Of a stretch of DNA of 64,000 nucleotides, positions 1 through 11,172 are shown piece after piece. Source of the DNA: Mercenaria mercenaria (Eukaryota > Mollusca > Bivalvia > Venerida > Veneridae); the NCBI RefSeq assembly GCF_021730395.1, contig NC_069369.1, positions 60,353,501 through 60,417,500 on the forward strand, in the 5' to 3' direction. The notes under the pieces were generated by a model. The model had not been told where the DNA came from. It ran no database searches and saw nothing but the letters and a program-made list of their open reading frames with translations. Numbering within the stretch: the first letter of the stretch is position 1; the number at the start of each line of letters is the position of its first letter. The position numbers and the translations under genes were made by a program.

Positions 1-679
1 ATAGAATGAAGGTCACACACCAGTAAATAGTTTTCCCTATATATTCTACATAAAACTGACATTTTTTAAAAAGCTACCAAACATAGCTAGACCTATTTCA
101 GAGAACAAATCTTTACCTCATTTTAAAGAGTTATGATAAAACTGATAAAAGAAGAAGAGAAAAGTAGGGGTCTTGTATCTTCTAAGAGATATTTCTCTTG
201 TCACATTTGCTTACTGTAAAATCACACCAAAATCACACTGCTGTGACCTGGAAGTACTACTCATACTCAAATTGAGTTTCACTTCACTAAAAACAACCTC
301 CTCTCCCATTTTTCCTACCAAAATGTCAAAACTACATCCACAGTGAAATTTAAACAGAAACCAGCTTTAATTTAGACTTCTGCGGCCATGCCAAGTGAAA
401 AATTAGTGTTCAGAAACCTGTCCGAGATTACGCGACTAGACCAGATGGCTCCCGCGCTGGTTCCTTTACTATAGTTAGGCCTGAAATCAATTATCCTTGA
501 CTCTCAACCGTATTGGAAAAATAAAGTCATCAACTTTATTCATGTTAGTAGCCTGCTTATTGTATATAATAACATATTTTCCTCATAATTCCTTTATTTT
601 GCATGATTCAGTTAGTGACCGCTCCTCCAGCATCTGTTTAAAAACTCTAACAGTGACTATATAAGGTGAAACGCTTCTG

Positions 680-905
680 CGGCGATCATAAACTTTCTGC
701 AGACCCATACCATCAATACAGATAGACTAAAATAAAAAGGTGGAAACTCCACAGGTCGCTCAACACAACAAAAACGAAAATGTTGCAGGCTCGGTTTGAT
801 TGAACCTGTTCATGGACGGTAGTTAAAATGCATGCTACCGTCCACGCCCTCTAGCCCCGGGTTGAGCAGAACTCAACATTTACACATGCTAAAAGAACAA
901 CAACA
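680..905 (-). repeat. Dispersed repeat family, copy 1
   Basis: The segment with GTTGCAGGCTCGGTTTGATT, GGACGGTAGT and CCGTCCACGCCCTC is matched in reverse complement by 51735-51960 of this window, with the same order of motifs and moderate divergence. No terminal repeats or coding frame are visible, so the class is unknown. It could be a SINE-like or non-autonomous element. Confidence 0.6.
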
Positions 906-1435
906 AAAAATTTAGAGACATCCGCAGATGTGTTCATATGGCGGTGCACATGGAACCTTCAATGCTACACTAGCGTGTAATTCAAACCCAAAATATGTCC
1001 GTACCCAGAAACTCTCTATACTCGTAACTCTCTAACATTTCGATATAACTTTTAATGGCATCTGGTGAAATGCGTGTCTAATATTAGACAATTAACTCAG
1101 CAGAAATATAGGCAACCGGTAATAAATCATACAAGTCGTCCCTGATGAAAGAAATCAAAATTACATATACCAGCCCTGTCAACGTTTACTGCATTAACAC
1201 AAGAAGAATATGGATAATCCGTGTTTCCTAGACAAGACATTGAAACCTTTCCAATGAATAAGTAAAATACTGACTTTTCCACAGAAGAGCGAACAAAATA
1301 TAAGTTATTTTGAAATACCTATTCGTTCAAGTGTATGAATAGTAGTATTAATACTTTTTATAGACAAGAATTTACATTTCTCTAATAATTTACCACGCAA
1401 CTGGAAATATGTTAACAGTTTATGCTTAACCCTTA

Positions 1436-1600
1436 TCATGCTTGACACGATTGATTCTGCCTTTTCGACCAGTGTAGATCATGATCAGTCTGCACATCCG
1501 TGCAGTGTGATCAAGATCTGCACTGTTCGCCATTCAGTCAGTATAGTTTAGGTAAGCACCCCGTTTTACAGTATATGGTACTTTCGAAATTGAATTGTTT
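1436..1600 (-). mobile_element. TTAA-flanked MITE family (TTAACCCTTA), copy 1, 3'-incomplete
   Basis: It starts TTAACCCTTATCATGCTTG and carries the family core GCCTTTTCGACCAGTGTAG...GATCAGTCTGCAC...CCGTGCAG. This matches 19704-19906 in the opposite orientation, and also 47690-47835 and 52230-52495. Only one terminal end is clear. The TTAA end resembles piggyBac-type non-autonomous elements. Confidence 0.6.
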
Positions 1601-2446
1601 TTTATGAGTGACATTACAAACCACCTCAGCCTCAAGTACTCTACTTCACGTGCTTAATGATATTTCTGTGAAGTCACGACTCTAGGTCAAACCATGCGAA
1701 ATATTTTGTCGCATGAACGGACTGACAAACGGACGGATCGACAGAAGCAAAACTAGGCGGCCACCAAAACATTTTTAGGGGAGCCACAAAAATGTATAGC
1801 GATATTTATATTACATTTGCTTTTTATTATGTATGTATAATAAGTGGAACATAAACATAAATACACTAAACATTCAAAAAGCGACTAGGTTTCCCTAAAA
1901 ATGTTACATTGAGTAGATCATTGTTCAGGTGAAACCAGGTGAAAGTTTTAAATATACCTTTTCCCAGTTTCTTTTATGTTTTTTACTTGCCAGTTGATAC
2001 GACGTTGAATGTTATATTTTAGACGAATAATAATTCCATATTATGAATTTTGGTGTTACATAGCAACATAATATTTCTACTGCAGTCATCTAATATAAGA
2101 AGGAAGGGATGTAACAACGAATCGCTGTTTTGTTTTATCTATACAGAGTGAATTGCCTTAAGTTTTTTTATTGACCGCATATAACCTCGACCTTATATAT
2201 CTGTTCTCGAGGTCTCCTTTTTGTGTTCTTTCGTGGATCTCGTGGTTGGGTCAACCCAAATAAATAAATCTCAACGAAAATACACTAACGATACTATTTA
2301 AATCATCTTCAAAACATGAAATACACAAATTTAATTCCATACGAAATAGTTGTTTAGATCCAAACCACGAATTCTCATATCAACGAAATTAAATCATTTC
2401 ACAGTATGCAAATTCAGCTGCATATTCGTTTCTGTGTGTACTTTTT

Positions 2447-2680
2447 TTTCGGTTTAGTGCCGTTTATCAACCGTATTTCAGTCATGTAACAGCATGCAGT
2501 TTACCAAGATTATCTGCTAGTACTATTCTGCTCTAGACATGTAAGTGTAGACTTATGATTACCACCTAAGTGTAGACATATGAATTATTAGGTGGTTGAC
2601 AACTGCTTTCTATCAAATCGTCACGGAGAATATACGACTCCATAGATCTGCGATCTCCCTACTGAGCTATACCGATGGCT
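2447..2680 (-). mobile_element. Old, diverged V-SINE/RUDI-like SINE
   Basis: It shows the same order of blocks as the intact SINEs at 10223, 13902 and 26239. GGTTTAGTGCCGTTTATCAA and TATTTCAGTCATGTAAC come first (the SINE tail in reverse). TATCAAATCGTCACGGAGAA and CCCTACTGAGCTATACCG follow (the tRNA-like head in reverse). It is much more diverged than the others and no target duplication is seen, so it is an older copy. Confidence 0.65.
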
Positions 2681-2934
2681 CATTTGTATATTTTGTCGAA
2701 TCCTAAACGTTTCTTTTACTAAATTTCATTAACTTAATGCCTTTCTTCTTTGTTACTACTCAGTGATAAGAACTTTTCAGATTTGAAAGCTTAACACTTC
2801 GTTTTGTGTCCAAGTTTATTTCAAATATAATTCATATACCTAATGCAAGAAATGATCAATATCTTTTATTTCCAAGTTACACTTTTTATGAATAGAGACA
2901 GAAACAAAGGAAATAAAATGACAGTTCACAGTAG

Positions 2935-2940
2935 TTTATT
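2935..2940 (-). terminator. Polyadenylation signal AATAAA of the IgGFc/LU gene
   Basis: AATAAA on the minus strand lies about 62 bases past the predicted stop codon (3002-3004) in the last exon. Position and orientation suit the end of the transcript; no cDNA supports it. Confidence 0.45.
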
Positions 2941-3001
2941 GTCGAAGAATGTCCGATAAACTGTAATGCGCATAGATAAAATGGAAAAATAAGTCGTTGT
3001 T

Positions 3002-6000
3002 TTAACCTGAAAATAAAGAAGCAGAATTTTACAATCTACTTTGTTTAAATCAGTTTGACTATATACAATAAAGTAACGACTTACAAGCATATAACTTCAA
3101 AAATCCATTCATTGTTTCGACTATTTTCTTGTTTGTAGCATATCACGTTAATGCTTTTGAATTTCTAATTACAGTATACCTTCATTTAAAAAAAATAATA
3201 ATAAAACTACTTAATAGTTATTGCAGATATAACATGATTTATGCATTAGTATAAATGTAAGAAACTACAGTAGCAAATGTAGGTTTTACGTTACCGATAA
3301 TTCCAGGTGTGTAATGGTGTGTGCAGTTCTGGTTACAGAAATCAGAGGAGCAGCAATGTGTACACACAGGCGCGTGACGAACATTCAGCTTCCGGTCTAC
3401 AATAGAGCGTTTCCTGGCTTCGCAAACCTGCCGTCAATTTATAAGAACGTTTTTATTGTTTAAATGCATATGTCTGTTACAGGAGGCATTTGTATTATAC
3501 CACGCACTTTGTAACATAGTGAACCCCTTGATATCATGTGCAATTCTTCATAGTACATAATAAATAAAGACAAAAGAATATTTACAGTTATAATTGACAA
3601 TATTCAGCAATAAAATTGTTTGAATTACTGAACAAATGTTATTCACATTTTTATTGATTACCTCAGTCATTTTGAACAGCAATGTATATCAATAAATTTT
3701 AAAACTACCTTTAATGTAGTGGACCGGTAATGCTACTCGACAATGTCCGTGTAATTACGTATTCTTGTTAGGCAATTTTTCATTCTTCGGGCGTTAAAGG
3801 GACTAACCCACACATATTAGGTGAAAAATAATTTCTCTCTAAACTCCATAAATAATGAGTCCTCTGAAAGTGACTAGTAGTACAAACTTGACTTATTGAT
3901 TTTTGCAGTGCAAGATATTCTTATAAATAACCAAAATATTGTGTAGAAGGTAGAAAACCGTGGCAACGCTTTTGAAGAAATGCAGAAAATTTACATTCTT
4001 CACATTCTTCTTGCATTTTTCCAAAACCTAACGTTTATTTGCACCCACTTCATCATTTTCCGTGTTTATGCCAAACTTGGTGGAAATGAACATGTTGAAA
4101 AATTTCACCAAAACTGTGGGCGAGTAACTTTAAGGTAGCTCAATGCATGCATGACCAATAAATGCCAAAATGCAGAAAAACCAATCTCCCTGTAGTCATA
4201 TGGGTCAAGTACCTTAAGATATTGAATAAGAAATAAAAAATAAATTACGTGCGGACGTATACAACCCATGACGTAGTTGAAGTCATTGTCACCCCATGTA
4301 TACTTCTCTACCATACACACCTGAAATATTCTTTTGGTCAGTAAGTTAACTCTCTGTTTTACGTTATAGTTAATCAAAATACTTGTTTTATTCATTTCAA
4401 ATTTAAGTGTTTTATTATTTATGAAAAATAGCTTTTATTTCATATGTTCTACTATTACTTATGTCGCACAGTACCACTATATAAGTGTTTAGTTGAGATA
4501 TTTCGATACGAGGCAGTGTCTTTTGCTTCAACACATAAAAACTGACTGGACTATTCATTCTTTGGGTAAAAAATAAAATGTATTCAAATTATCTGCGAAA
4601 CAATCCCTCTTAAAACTAAAATTATAAGATACAGAGCTACACATTAAATTGAAACTTTGTATTAATGAACTATTTACCTGGTCGGAGGGACATATTTGCA
4701 CGGAGTGACATTTTTCATTTTCTCCTAGATGAGAACAGTCGTAACAATATGGTCCCCTGTTTCCTCCACTTAGTGAACCCTGAGCTGAAATATTATGACA
4801 AATTTCAAGGTACCAGTTGAATAAGGTTAACAGATTACGTTCAGAGTCTTTTTTATAACTTTTAAAAGTAAGTGCTGGTTTACCATTTCCCATGTCAAAT
4901 GACAAATACATATTTTGACGGAAAACACAAGAAATCAGACAGTGCCGAAAGTTTTAAACTACTCTTATTACAGCAAGAACAAAGCACTGTAGGAGAGCCT
5001 TTTATATTTTGGTTACTTTTAGTCACAATTCTGATTAACAGCGAATGCTGTATAAGGAATTTTGATAGCTAATGTCATTTCATTATGACCGAAAACCTGT
5101 CGAAAATCGTAAAATCATTTTTGAAATTTGGACAAAACTCGCTGTCTTCGCCGACCACTTGTTGATAAAATGACAAATGTAAAACATTTGGTGTTAGTAA
5201 TATCTCCCTGATGCTGCTCAGTAGGTGATTACACTAAACATGCCATTGTCATAAAATTATTCATGTTCACGCAATATAATCCGAAATAGTTTAAGGGTGC
5301 ATTTGACTGCCTAAACAGAAACTGTTGTCACAGCGATGAGGTGTAGCTTCCACGTCGGGTGTGGGAGGTTCCGGGTTTGAGTCCCGGTCAGGCTTTGCAG
5401 GTTATTTCGGGTTGCTCCATTGTTCTATATTTTCAACGAACAGTACATTGGACTATTGTTTAGCAATTCATATCACACTGTTGTAAAATGAAATGCACCC
5501 TAATAGCAACTATCTAATGTATTATGTCTTTGATGTTTCTGCTCTACATGCCAAACAAATGTTGCATTCTTTAATTGTAAAATTATCTTTTATATAAAAA
5601 TGTTAAAAGCTTGTCACTATCCACTTTTATTTAAAATATGACATAATAATGAATATATTTATTCTGAGAAATATATAGACATTTCACGCTTTTTATCTTC
5701 ATATCTATGTTTTGAAATAATTAGGTGCTGTCTGTACATGATACTCCAGTTATTTGAATATAAAAAACGAAATTAAGACACATTCGTGTTACTACATGTA
5801 GGTAATATATTTGACAACGATTTATTTACCAGATCAACACGTGGTTGCCCTTACAACATTCTAGTGACATTTCATATTATTAAAACTATCTTCAAGTGCA
5901 CATTCTTATCAGAACTGTTGGTGATGAAGTAAAATTGAATAAAGATGTTATAATAACATATCAAACCAACATGCAAGAGGAATACATGTAAAAAACAGTA

Positions 6001-9000
6001 CAAATATACATAAGACTATGAAAAACATCATTCTACCACTTCCCTATTACCTTTGATAAAGGTATTTTTTTGCTTGCTACAGTATCTTTAAATGGAAGGA
6101 ACAAAATCTACATTTGTTTGAAATTCCAAACTGAAAGAAAAATTACCTCGAACACAATGTATTTTTTAAATTGCATAAATATATTACCTTCTTCTTCACA
6201 GCCGTCCATATTGCAAAAGTCATGAGACTCACAGCACTGTAGGCAGTCATTTTGTCCACTCAAAGGTATACACCTCTTGCAAGAAAAGATTATTGAAATG
6301 AGGCGAGAGGGAAAAGTAGTAATTCAGCTTTTCAATATTTTGATATAGCATTAGTTTGATGTAAAAATGTTCGACCTTGTTTTAAGATAGAAATCTGGAA
6401 ATAAATAACCGTGTAGTCATGTAAAAGTGTTAATCATCCTTCTAAAAGTTTCAGAGAAATATTGATACAACATTTGTTTGGTAGAAAAGTGTTAAAAAAA
6501 ATTAATGAACATGTGATATTAAAAGAGATTTTAAATCTGTTTCAAAAGATGTTTCTTTTGATAAAACTAATACACACCTCCTTTTGAATACAGCCTGACC
6601 GGTACAGTTTTTCTCCATGAGGCTTTGTGTAACTCTCTACGTAGCAAACCTCAATAGTAATGAAACTATATATGTCTTTATTATATACTTGATATATACT
6701 TAAATACTTGATTTCGCAAGTAAGGAAACAATTCCGCATCGCACTCTAAATCATGTATTGTGTATTTTGCCCGGACTACTTTTTTATATTAATATTCATG
6801 ACGGGACACAGTTTTACAAATACACAAAACCCACTCAGTTTTGTTTTAACACCGATAAACCTCGATATTCCTTGGTCAAAGAACAAAACAATAGGAAACA
6901 AAATGGGGGATATATATTATAAAAGGGTCATTACAACAGTATTCGGCTCTCGTAGCAAAAGTCTCGAGTCTTATATATTATCCTAGATCAAGCTACTATT
7001 ATAATAACCCTACTGCATCATATTAAGTATTTTAACACAATAAAACACTTCTTTTTTGCAGTTGTTAACTTTGATGACATAGTTGAGTTACTTACAAAAG
7101 CTGTAGCCTTAGTTCGATAAGAAAGCTTGTGTCTAATATCAAAAGTAGATGCATTCTTAATTAAAATATTAATAAATAAATGTACCATAGTACCTTAAAG
7201 TATGAAAGCGACCTTTGCCAACTGCAAAGCAAGTGATTAAAGATATTACCAGTATCGCAAGCAGGATAATATGATCAACATTCTATAATTGGCCAAACGT
7301 ACCTCATGCAAGGAGCAAGTAGTGACTTTATCACAATATTTGAGGTGTGGAATATCTCGGCAGTCGAAGCACTGAATTCCACCTGCACAACAGTGTAAAT
7401 AGTTACAGATGTAGCTAAAAATCAATTATTAGTGATGGAAGGATTTTTTACAAACGTCACATTTATGTTCAGTTCACTTCATTATTATGACGTCTTCAAA
7501 TGGATTGATCAAATCGTGAGAGATATTATTTCCTGGGTTAATTTTGCAAAAAAATATTATTTGAATTCACAATTGAATATGACAAGTCCAAGACAACATT
7601 TTTCTTCATTTGAATCAAAACAAAATTGATAAACTGGTGACAGATTTCTTTGCATTTTTTCGCTCAAGTAGTGGGTGAAGCTTACCAAAATGTTTTATAT
7701 ATGGGCCGTTCCATTAGAAAACCAATATTAGTGACATAATATAATTATTGCATAATTCGTAGTTTACAATACTGGAAAATCAATGTTTTTCTTATGTTGT
7801 TGCAGAAACTAGATACTAATATACTGTAGTTCAGTTATCTAAGGCAAATCAAATTCTACCATATTTTTTAAAGTTATTTTTCAGTAAACTCATTTTAAAC
7901 TGTTCCTAAATATTCAAATGTATGATATTTAGTAAGTGATACGCATAAATTCGTTCCATTAATTACTTGAAAAATACACTCCATGCACAACGACGTCATA
8001 CTGCTTTCATGACGTTCTTAACGTCACGTCTCAAAATGTCTTCGTTGGCTTATTTAAAAGCATTGTAGTTCTTGAAGTAGAAAAGATAATTACTTCAAAT
8101 TTTCACATTTGAAATGTAAATGAATGTTCTTTCTGAATGTGTTGGTATCTCAATTTTGAACTATTTGTCCCTAATACAGGCTTTCTCATGGAACGGCCAA
8201 TATGTATTCTTATTAAAAGAAAATTACTTTGATTGGTTCCTGTATTGTTGTTTATGTAGAAGGCTGTAGCTGAATTCCACTCTGTTGTAGTTGACACTTT
8301 AGCGGATGATGGAATTGGTGTTGTTGTTGTTATTGCGAGTGTTGTTGTCGTTGTCGCCGCCGTAGTAGATGTAGTAGTAGTAGTCGTCGTCGTCATCGTC
8401 GTCGTCGTCGTTGTTGTTGTTGTAGGCATTTGACAAACTGGAATTTAGATAGATTAATTGAATTTTTATATTTAAAATAATGTATTTGAACATAGATTTT
8501 TGTGTCCATTTAATTGCAAACAGAACTCTGATTTTTATGCCCAGATCGTCATATGAAAATATGAGTGTTTGTGTTCTTAAATGTACTAACCACCGTACTT
8601 ACATAAACAATGACATGATTCATATATTGTATATTGTTACCTTTGTCTTTCAAAGCGAATTTCAATGGATAACCATATCCTGCGGCTGTTCCTGGTAAAC
8701 TGTACAGCGTTGCACCAAATGGTTTTCCGAATTCATGATGCAAGGTGTGAAAGCTTCCGAACGTTTCGCTGGTCATATTAATGTAAATAACAGTATAATT
8801 GTCCAAAGGTGGAGGCACAGGCTCCTTGTGGCCATGGAGATGAATATAAGAGTTACTGCCGTCAAGAAGTATCCCTGATACATCAGTAGATAGTGCTGTT
8901 ATAGCTAAGGTAACAGGCCATATTCCGGTGTTCATGCGGTCAAAGTCAGTGATAAATTCGTAGGTGTTTTCGAACTGTGATATGGCTTGCACAGTCGTCA

Positions 9001-11172
9001 TGAAAGGATCCCCATACATTGTATCTCTATCATAACAGTACTGAATCACGCTTATGGGTTTGTCAGCTATAATCACAGATGGATTAGATGCAAGATTCGA
9101 AATATGCGTTGTTGAATCAAGAGTGGTGTTTGTAGCATTGTCATGATGTTGTATTACGGATGTATCATTTTCTGCACTATAGATTCGATAAAGATATTCT
9201 TCTCTAGGATACAGAGCTGGTACGATATAGGACTTCGACCAAAACTTTGTAGGAATCATTTGTTCAACAATATATTGAAAGTCTCCATAACCATTTGGAA
9301 TTTTACTCGATCCAGTAGCAGAGAATACTGCTATTGGCTTACTACTAGAAATCATTGAGTCACTAAGATCGTATCTTGATTTAAACATATATGTGTTAAA
9401 TTTATTGAAAGTAAGAGTATTGCCGTCAATGTATCGTCCGTAATGTTTAGTTAGTTCAACGTGTGTGTTATCTTCTATTCCTGCTAGTAAAAATTCGCTT
9501 GAAGATCCGCTGTTAGGGTCATATGATGATATAACATATTTAGTTGAAAGCGCGTTAACGGGATAGGCTAGAAATCCTTCAACTGCGTCGTTTGAATGGT
9601 GAGGTAACACAGCAACAGAGCATGGCTTGTCACACTTTATTTCTATTCCTTTCTTGGACGTTCCGGAACTAGTATGCATTATTCCACTTGATAAGTTCAC
9701 TTGTATGTGGTCTACAATGCTGAATGTCCGATCAAAATATATGTCTGGGGCTTTCACGGTAACGTTTGTCATGTTTGTGGATGTGATATGAAGCACTATT
9801 TTGTCTGGTTTTATGGTACTTTCCGGCACGGCAACCATGAAATGCGTTCCAGTGGTAGCTTTAAAAACAGAAATACCTGATGATAAGATAATATCACAAC
9901 AGAGCAATATGTTTCATTTTTGCCAAGTCTGGATTGAAAATATGTTTGTGTTTTTGGTTTGTTTGTTGTTGTTTTTTTTTAATTAAAAAACGTCAATAAC
10001 AAATAACCACAATGTTTAATGGAGAACTATTAATATTTAATGCGTTGGTATTGAATATGCAGATGTTTGTGGTTTATCATATCTTTTGTTAAAAATGCAT
10101 GATCGGTCACAAGTGGTCAGTAAGGTATTGTTTCTTTCTTCAAATTATTAATAAGAAAAAAGAAAAACCGAATCGAGATATTTTATCATAATAACACCGT
10201 CTAAACTTTTGTAAAGAATATGTTTTGTTTTTTTTTTTGTTTTGGGTTTAACGCCGTTTTTCAACAGTATTTCAGTCATATAACGGCGGGCAGTTAACCT
10301 AACCAGTGTTCCTGGATTCTGTACCAGTACAAACCTGTTCTCCGCAAGTAACTGCCAACTTCCCCACACGAATTATCAGAGGTGGAGGACTAATGATTTC
10401 AGACACAATGTCGTTTATCAAATAGTCACGGAGAACATACGCCCCGCCCGATGATCGAATTCGCGACCCCGCGATCCGTAGACCAACGCTCTTACCTACT
10501 GAGCTAAGCGGGCGGGCGTAAAGAATATGAGCCGGTTTATTAGTACGGAGGTGTTTATACGTTTTGGAGATAATAAAGTGTATAGAACTTCTCATGTTTT
10601 AGTAAGCAACGTTAGATGAATGTAGGACAGATTCTATAACACATACAGTTACATTAAAAACAAAATTTTATATTTAAGTTTTGTCTGTCCATGGAAGATG
10701 AATATAACATTTATATTATGATCAGGGTTTACAACTCGACCTGTGTCCTCTGCAACTCGACCTGTGTCTTCTGCATCTCGATCTGTGTCTTTTACGACAC
10801 GAACTGTGACTTCTACGACTCGACCTGTGTCTTCTTTAACATCTATGATTCATTCAGTTTTTTACTGCTCGAGATCTATTTTAGCTCAGTCATCAAGAAA
10901 GGCTTCAGCATTCTGAGAAATACCAGACCTTAAGTGGTTTCATACAAGAATGTACGTTTCCGGCCGTGACAATGGCAGCGTTCGAAACATGTTTAAATAT
11001 GTTTAACCTATGACCTATTTTTTATAAAAGAAAACTGTTTTATCATTCTTTATCATCAAAGCAAAGGATTTTACTTACATGTACTCGTACAGTTACTGTC
11101 TGTCTGTCCATAAACCAGTACTGTAGCACTAGTTATCACACAGAGCTGGGAACAATTATAAAATTCTAGCAT
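3002..11172 (-). CDS. Ten-exon gene: secreted IgGFc-binding-domain / mucin linker / two LU-domain protein
   Basis: Exons (minus): 11079-11172, 8641-9876, 8228-8437, 7303-7382, 6578-6649, 6188-6275, 4678-4784, 4249-4320, 3295-3427, 3002-3006. All junctions are GT-AG, all phases agree, and the summed length is 2097 nt (698 residues plus stop). Residues 1-31 form a signal-peptide-like start. About 32-443 match the N-terminal domain of IgGFc-binding proteins. About 444-513 are a Thr-rich linker, and about 514-593 and 594-690 are two cysteine-rich LU modules ending CCxxxDFCN-style (QCCESHDFCN, HCCSSDFCN). The protein ends HHYTPGIIG with no membrane segment or GPI-type tail, so secretion is inferred. 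IgGFc-type domains occur in mucus and coelomic proteins; a binding or adhesive role is inference. The last exon contributes only five coding bases, which is its weakest point. No symbol is assigned. Confidence 0.82.
3295..4784 (-). CDS. Exons 7-9 of the IgGFc/LU gene: second LU module
   Basis: Exons 4678-4784, 4249-4320 and 3295-3427. After a Gly/Ser-rich joint (AQGSLSGGNRGP) it reads YCYDC, KCHSVQIC, VCMVEKY, a mid GC and HCCSSDFCNQNC. It has the same 12-cysteine order and the same 1-0-0-1 phases as module one. Loop residues have diverged strongly, so the duplication is old. The module ends in a short tail and the stop lies five bases into the next exon. Confidence 0.74.
5291..5503 (+). mobile_element. 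Small inverted-repeat element with tRNA-like core (intron 6)
   Basis: The ends are TTAAGGGTGCATTT and AAATGCACCCTA. The interior (about 5325-5393) looks tRNA-derived, with a B-box-like GGTTTGAGTCC at 5374-5384 inside a GGTTCCGGG...CCCGGTC stem. No coding capacity. It lies in the intron between exons 6 and 7 of the IgGFc/LU gene. Confidence 0.55.
6188..7382 (-). CDS. Exons 4-6 of the IgGFc/LU gene: first LU (Ly6/uPAR) module
   Basis: Exons 7303-7382, 6578-6649 and 6188-6275. The module opens QCFDC, continues YCDKVTTC and VCYVESY, has a mid GC, and closes with DCLQCCESHDFCN and a final GC. That makes 12 cysteines, including the CxxC start and the CC...CN end typical of three-finger LU domains. 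Intron phases are 1-0-0-1, so the unit is phase-symmetric and can be duplicated without breaking frame. The 72-nt middle exon has exactly the same length and phase in module two. Confidence 0.75.
8228..8437 (-). CDS. Exon 3 of the IgGFc/LU gene (Thr-rich mucin-type linker on a microsatellite)
   Basis: Acceptor TTCCAG at 8438; the exon opens CQMP and runs through about 40 residues that are nearly all Thr with a few Ser, Ala and Met. It then reads PIPSSAKVSTTTEWNSATAFYINNNTGTNQ and a phase-1 donor GTAATT. The DNA is an impure ACN trinucleotide tract (8315-8425 on the plus strand), so length may vary between alleles. Dense Thr implies O-glycosylation and an extended spacer between the globular parts. 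Reading on past the donor leads only to an unrelated tail, so I treat this as an exon and not a gene. Confidence 0.78.
8641..9876 (-). CDS. Exon 2 of the IgGFc/LU gene (IgGFc-binding N-terminal domain)
   Basis: This exon of 1236 nt encodes about 411 residues of an IgGFc_binding-type domain. Visible family features are the opening GTHFMVAVPES, the CDKPCSVAVLPH pair of cysteines, the LSTKYVISSYDP strand, the SSKPIAVFSATG turn, the IPTKFWSKSYIVPAL stretch, and the late GSFHTLHHEFGKPFGATLYS and GYGYPLKFAL blocks. Several N-glycosylation sequons are present (NMT, NVT, NLS, NDT, NTT, NYT). The donor is GACAAAG/GTAACA, phase 1. It is complete in one exon. Confidence 0.85.
10223..10517 (-). mobile_element. 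V-SINE/RUDI-like SINE in intron 1 of the IgGFc/LU gene
   Basis: It is flanked by a perfect 12-bp target duplication GTAAAGAATATG (10211-10222 and 10518-10529). Read on the minus strand, a tRNA-like head (TTAGCTCAGTAGGTAAGAGC ... B box GGTCGCGAATTCGATC) is followed by a conserved centre (GGGGAAGTTGGCAGTTACTT). The tail is CTGAAATACTGTTGAAAAAC then GGCGTTAAACCC and A-rich repeats. The family name is from memory of molluscan SINEs; the SINE class is certain from structure. Confidence 0.88.
11079..11172 (-). CDS. Exon 1 of the IgGFc/LU gene (signal peptide)
   Basis: The 94-nt exon starts MLEFYNC and has a hydrophobic run (LCVITSATVLVYG) that could be cleaved before QTDS. It ends in phase 1 at a strong donor, GTAAGT. 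Its last base plus the first two of exon 2 give a Cys codon. It was chosen because no in-frame ATG start lies closer to the domain exon without ignoring that exon's acceptor TTATCATCAG. The promoter upstream (above 11172) is not recognisable. Confidence 0.68.

Larger units (their letters stand above)
1..2934. other. Gene-free left end with dispersed repeats
   Basis: I find no exon with a supported reading frame and splice sites here. The stretch is AT-rich and holds three recognisable repeat pieces listed separately (680-905, 1436-1600, 2447-2680). It also holds a piece near 2200-2420 of dispersed-repeat character: GTGGATCTCGTGGTTGGGTC followed about 150 bases later by CCACGAATTCTCATATCAACG. 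Bases 1715-1735 contain a short GGACGGATCGACAG motif like the tails of clam ~155-bp repeats. The gene on the minus strand ends at the right border of this stretch. Confidence 0.6.

Noticed and set aside
8103-8429. Stand-alone poly-threonine protein starting MPTTT
   Set aside because: The frame begins just inside an acceptor (TTCCAG) and its Thr part ends at a phase-matched donor. It is exon 3 of the IgGFc/LU gene.
10440-10516. A tRNA gene on the minus strand
   Set aside because: It is the head of a SINE bounded by a 12-bp target duplication, and recurs in the other SINE copies.
10148-10595. Minus-strand frames with LLAENRFVLVQNPGTLVRLT (also at 26099 and 48126)
   Set aside because: The same peptide appears wherever the V-SINE centre occurs; it is a SINE read in frame, not a gene.
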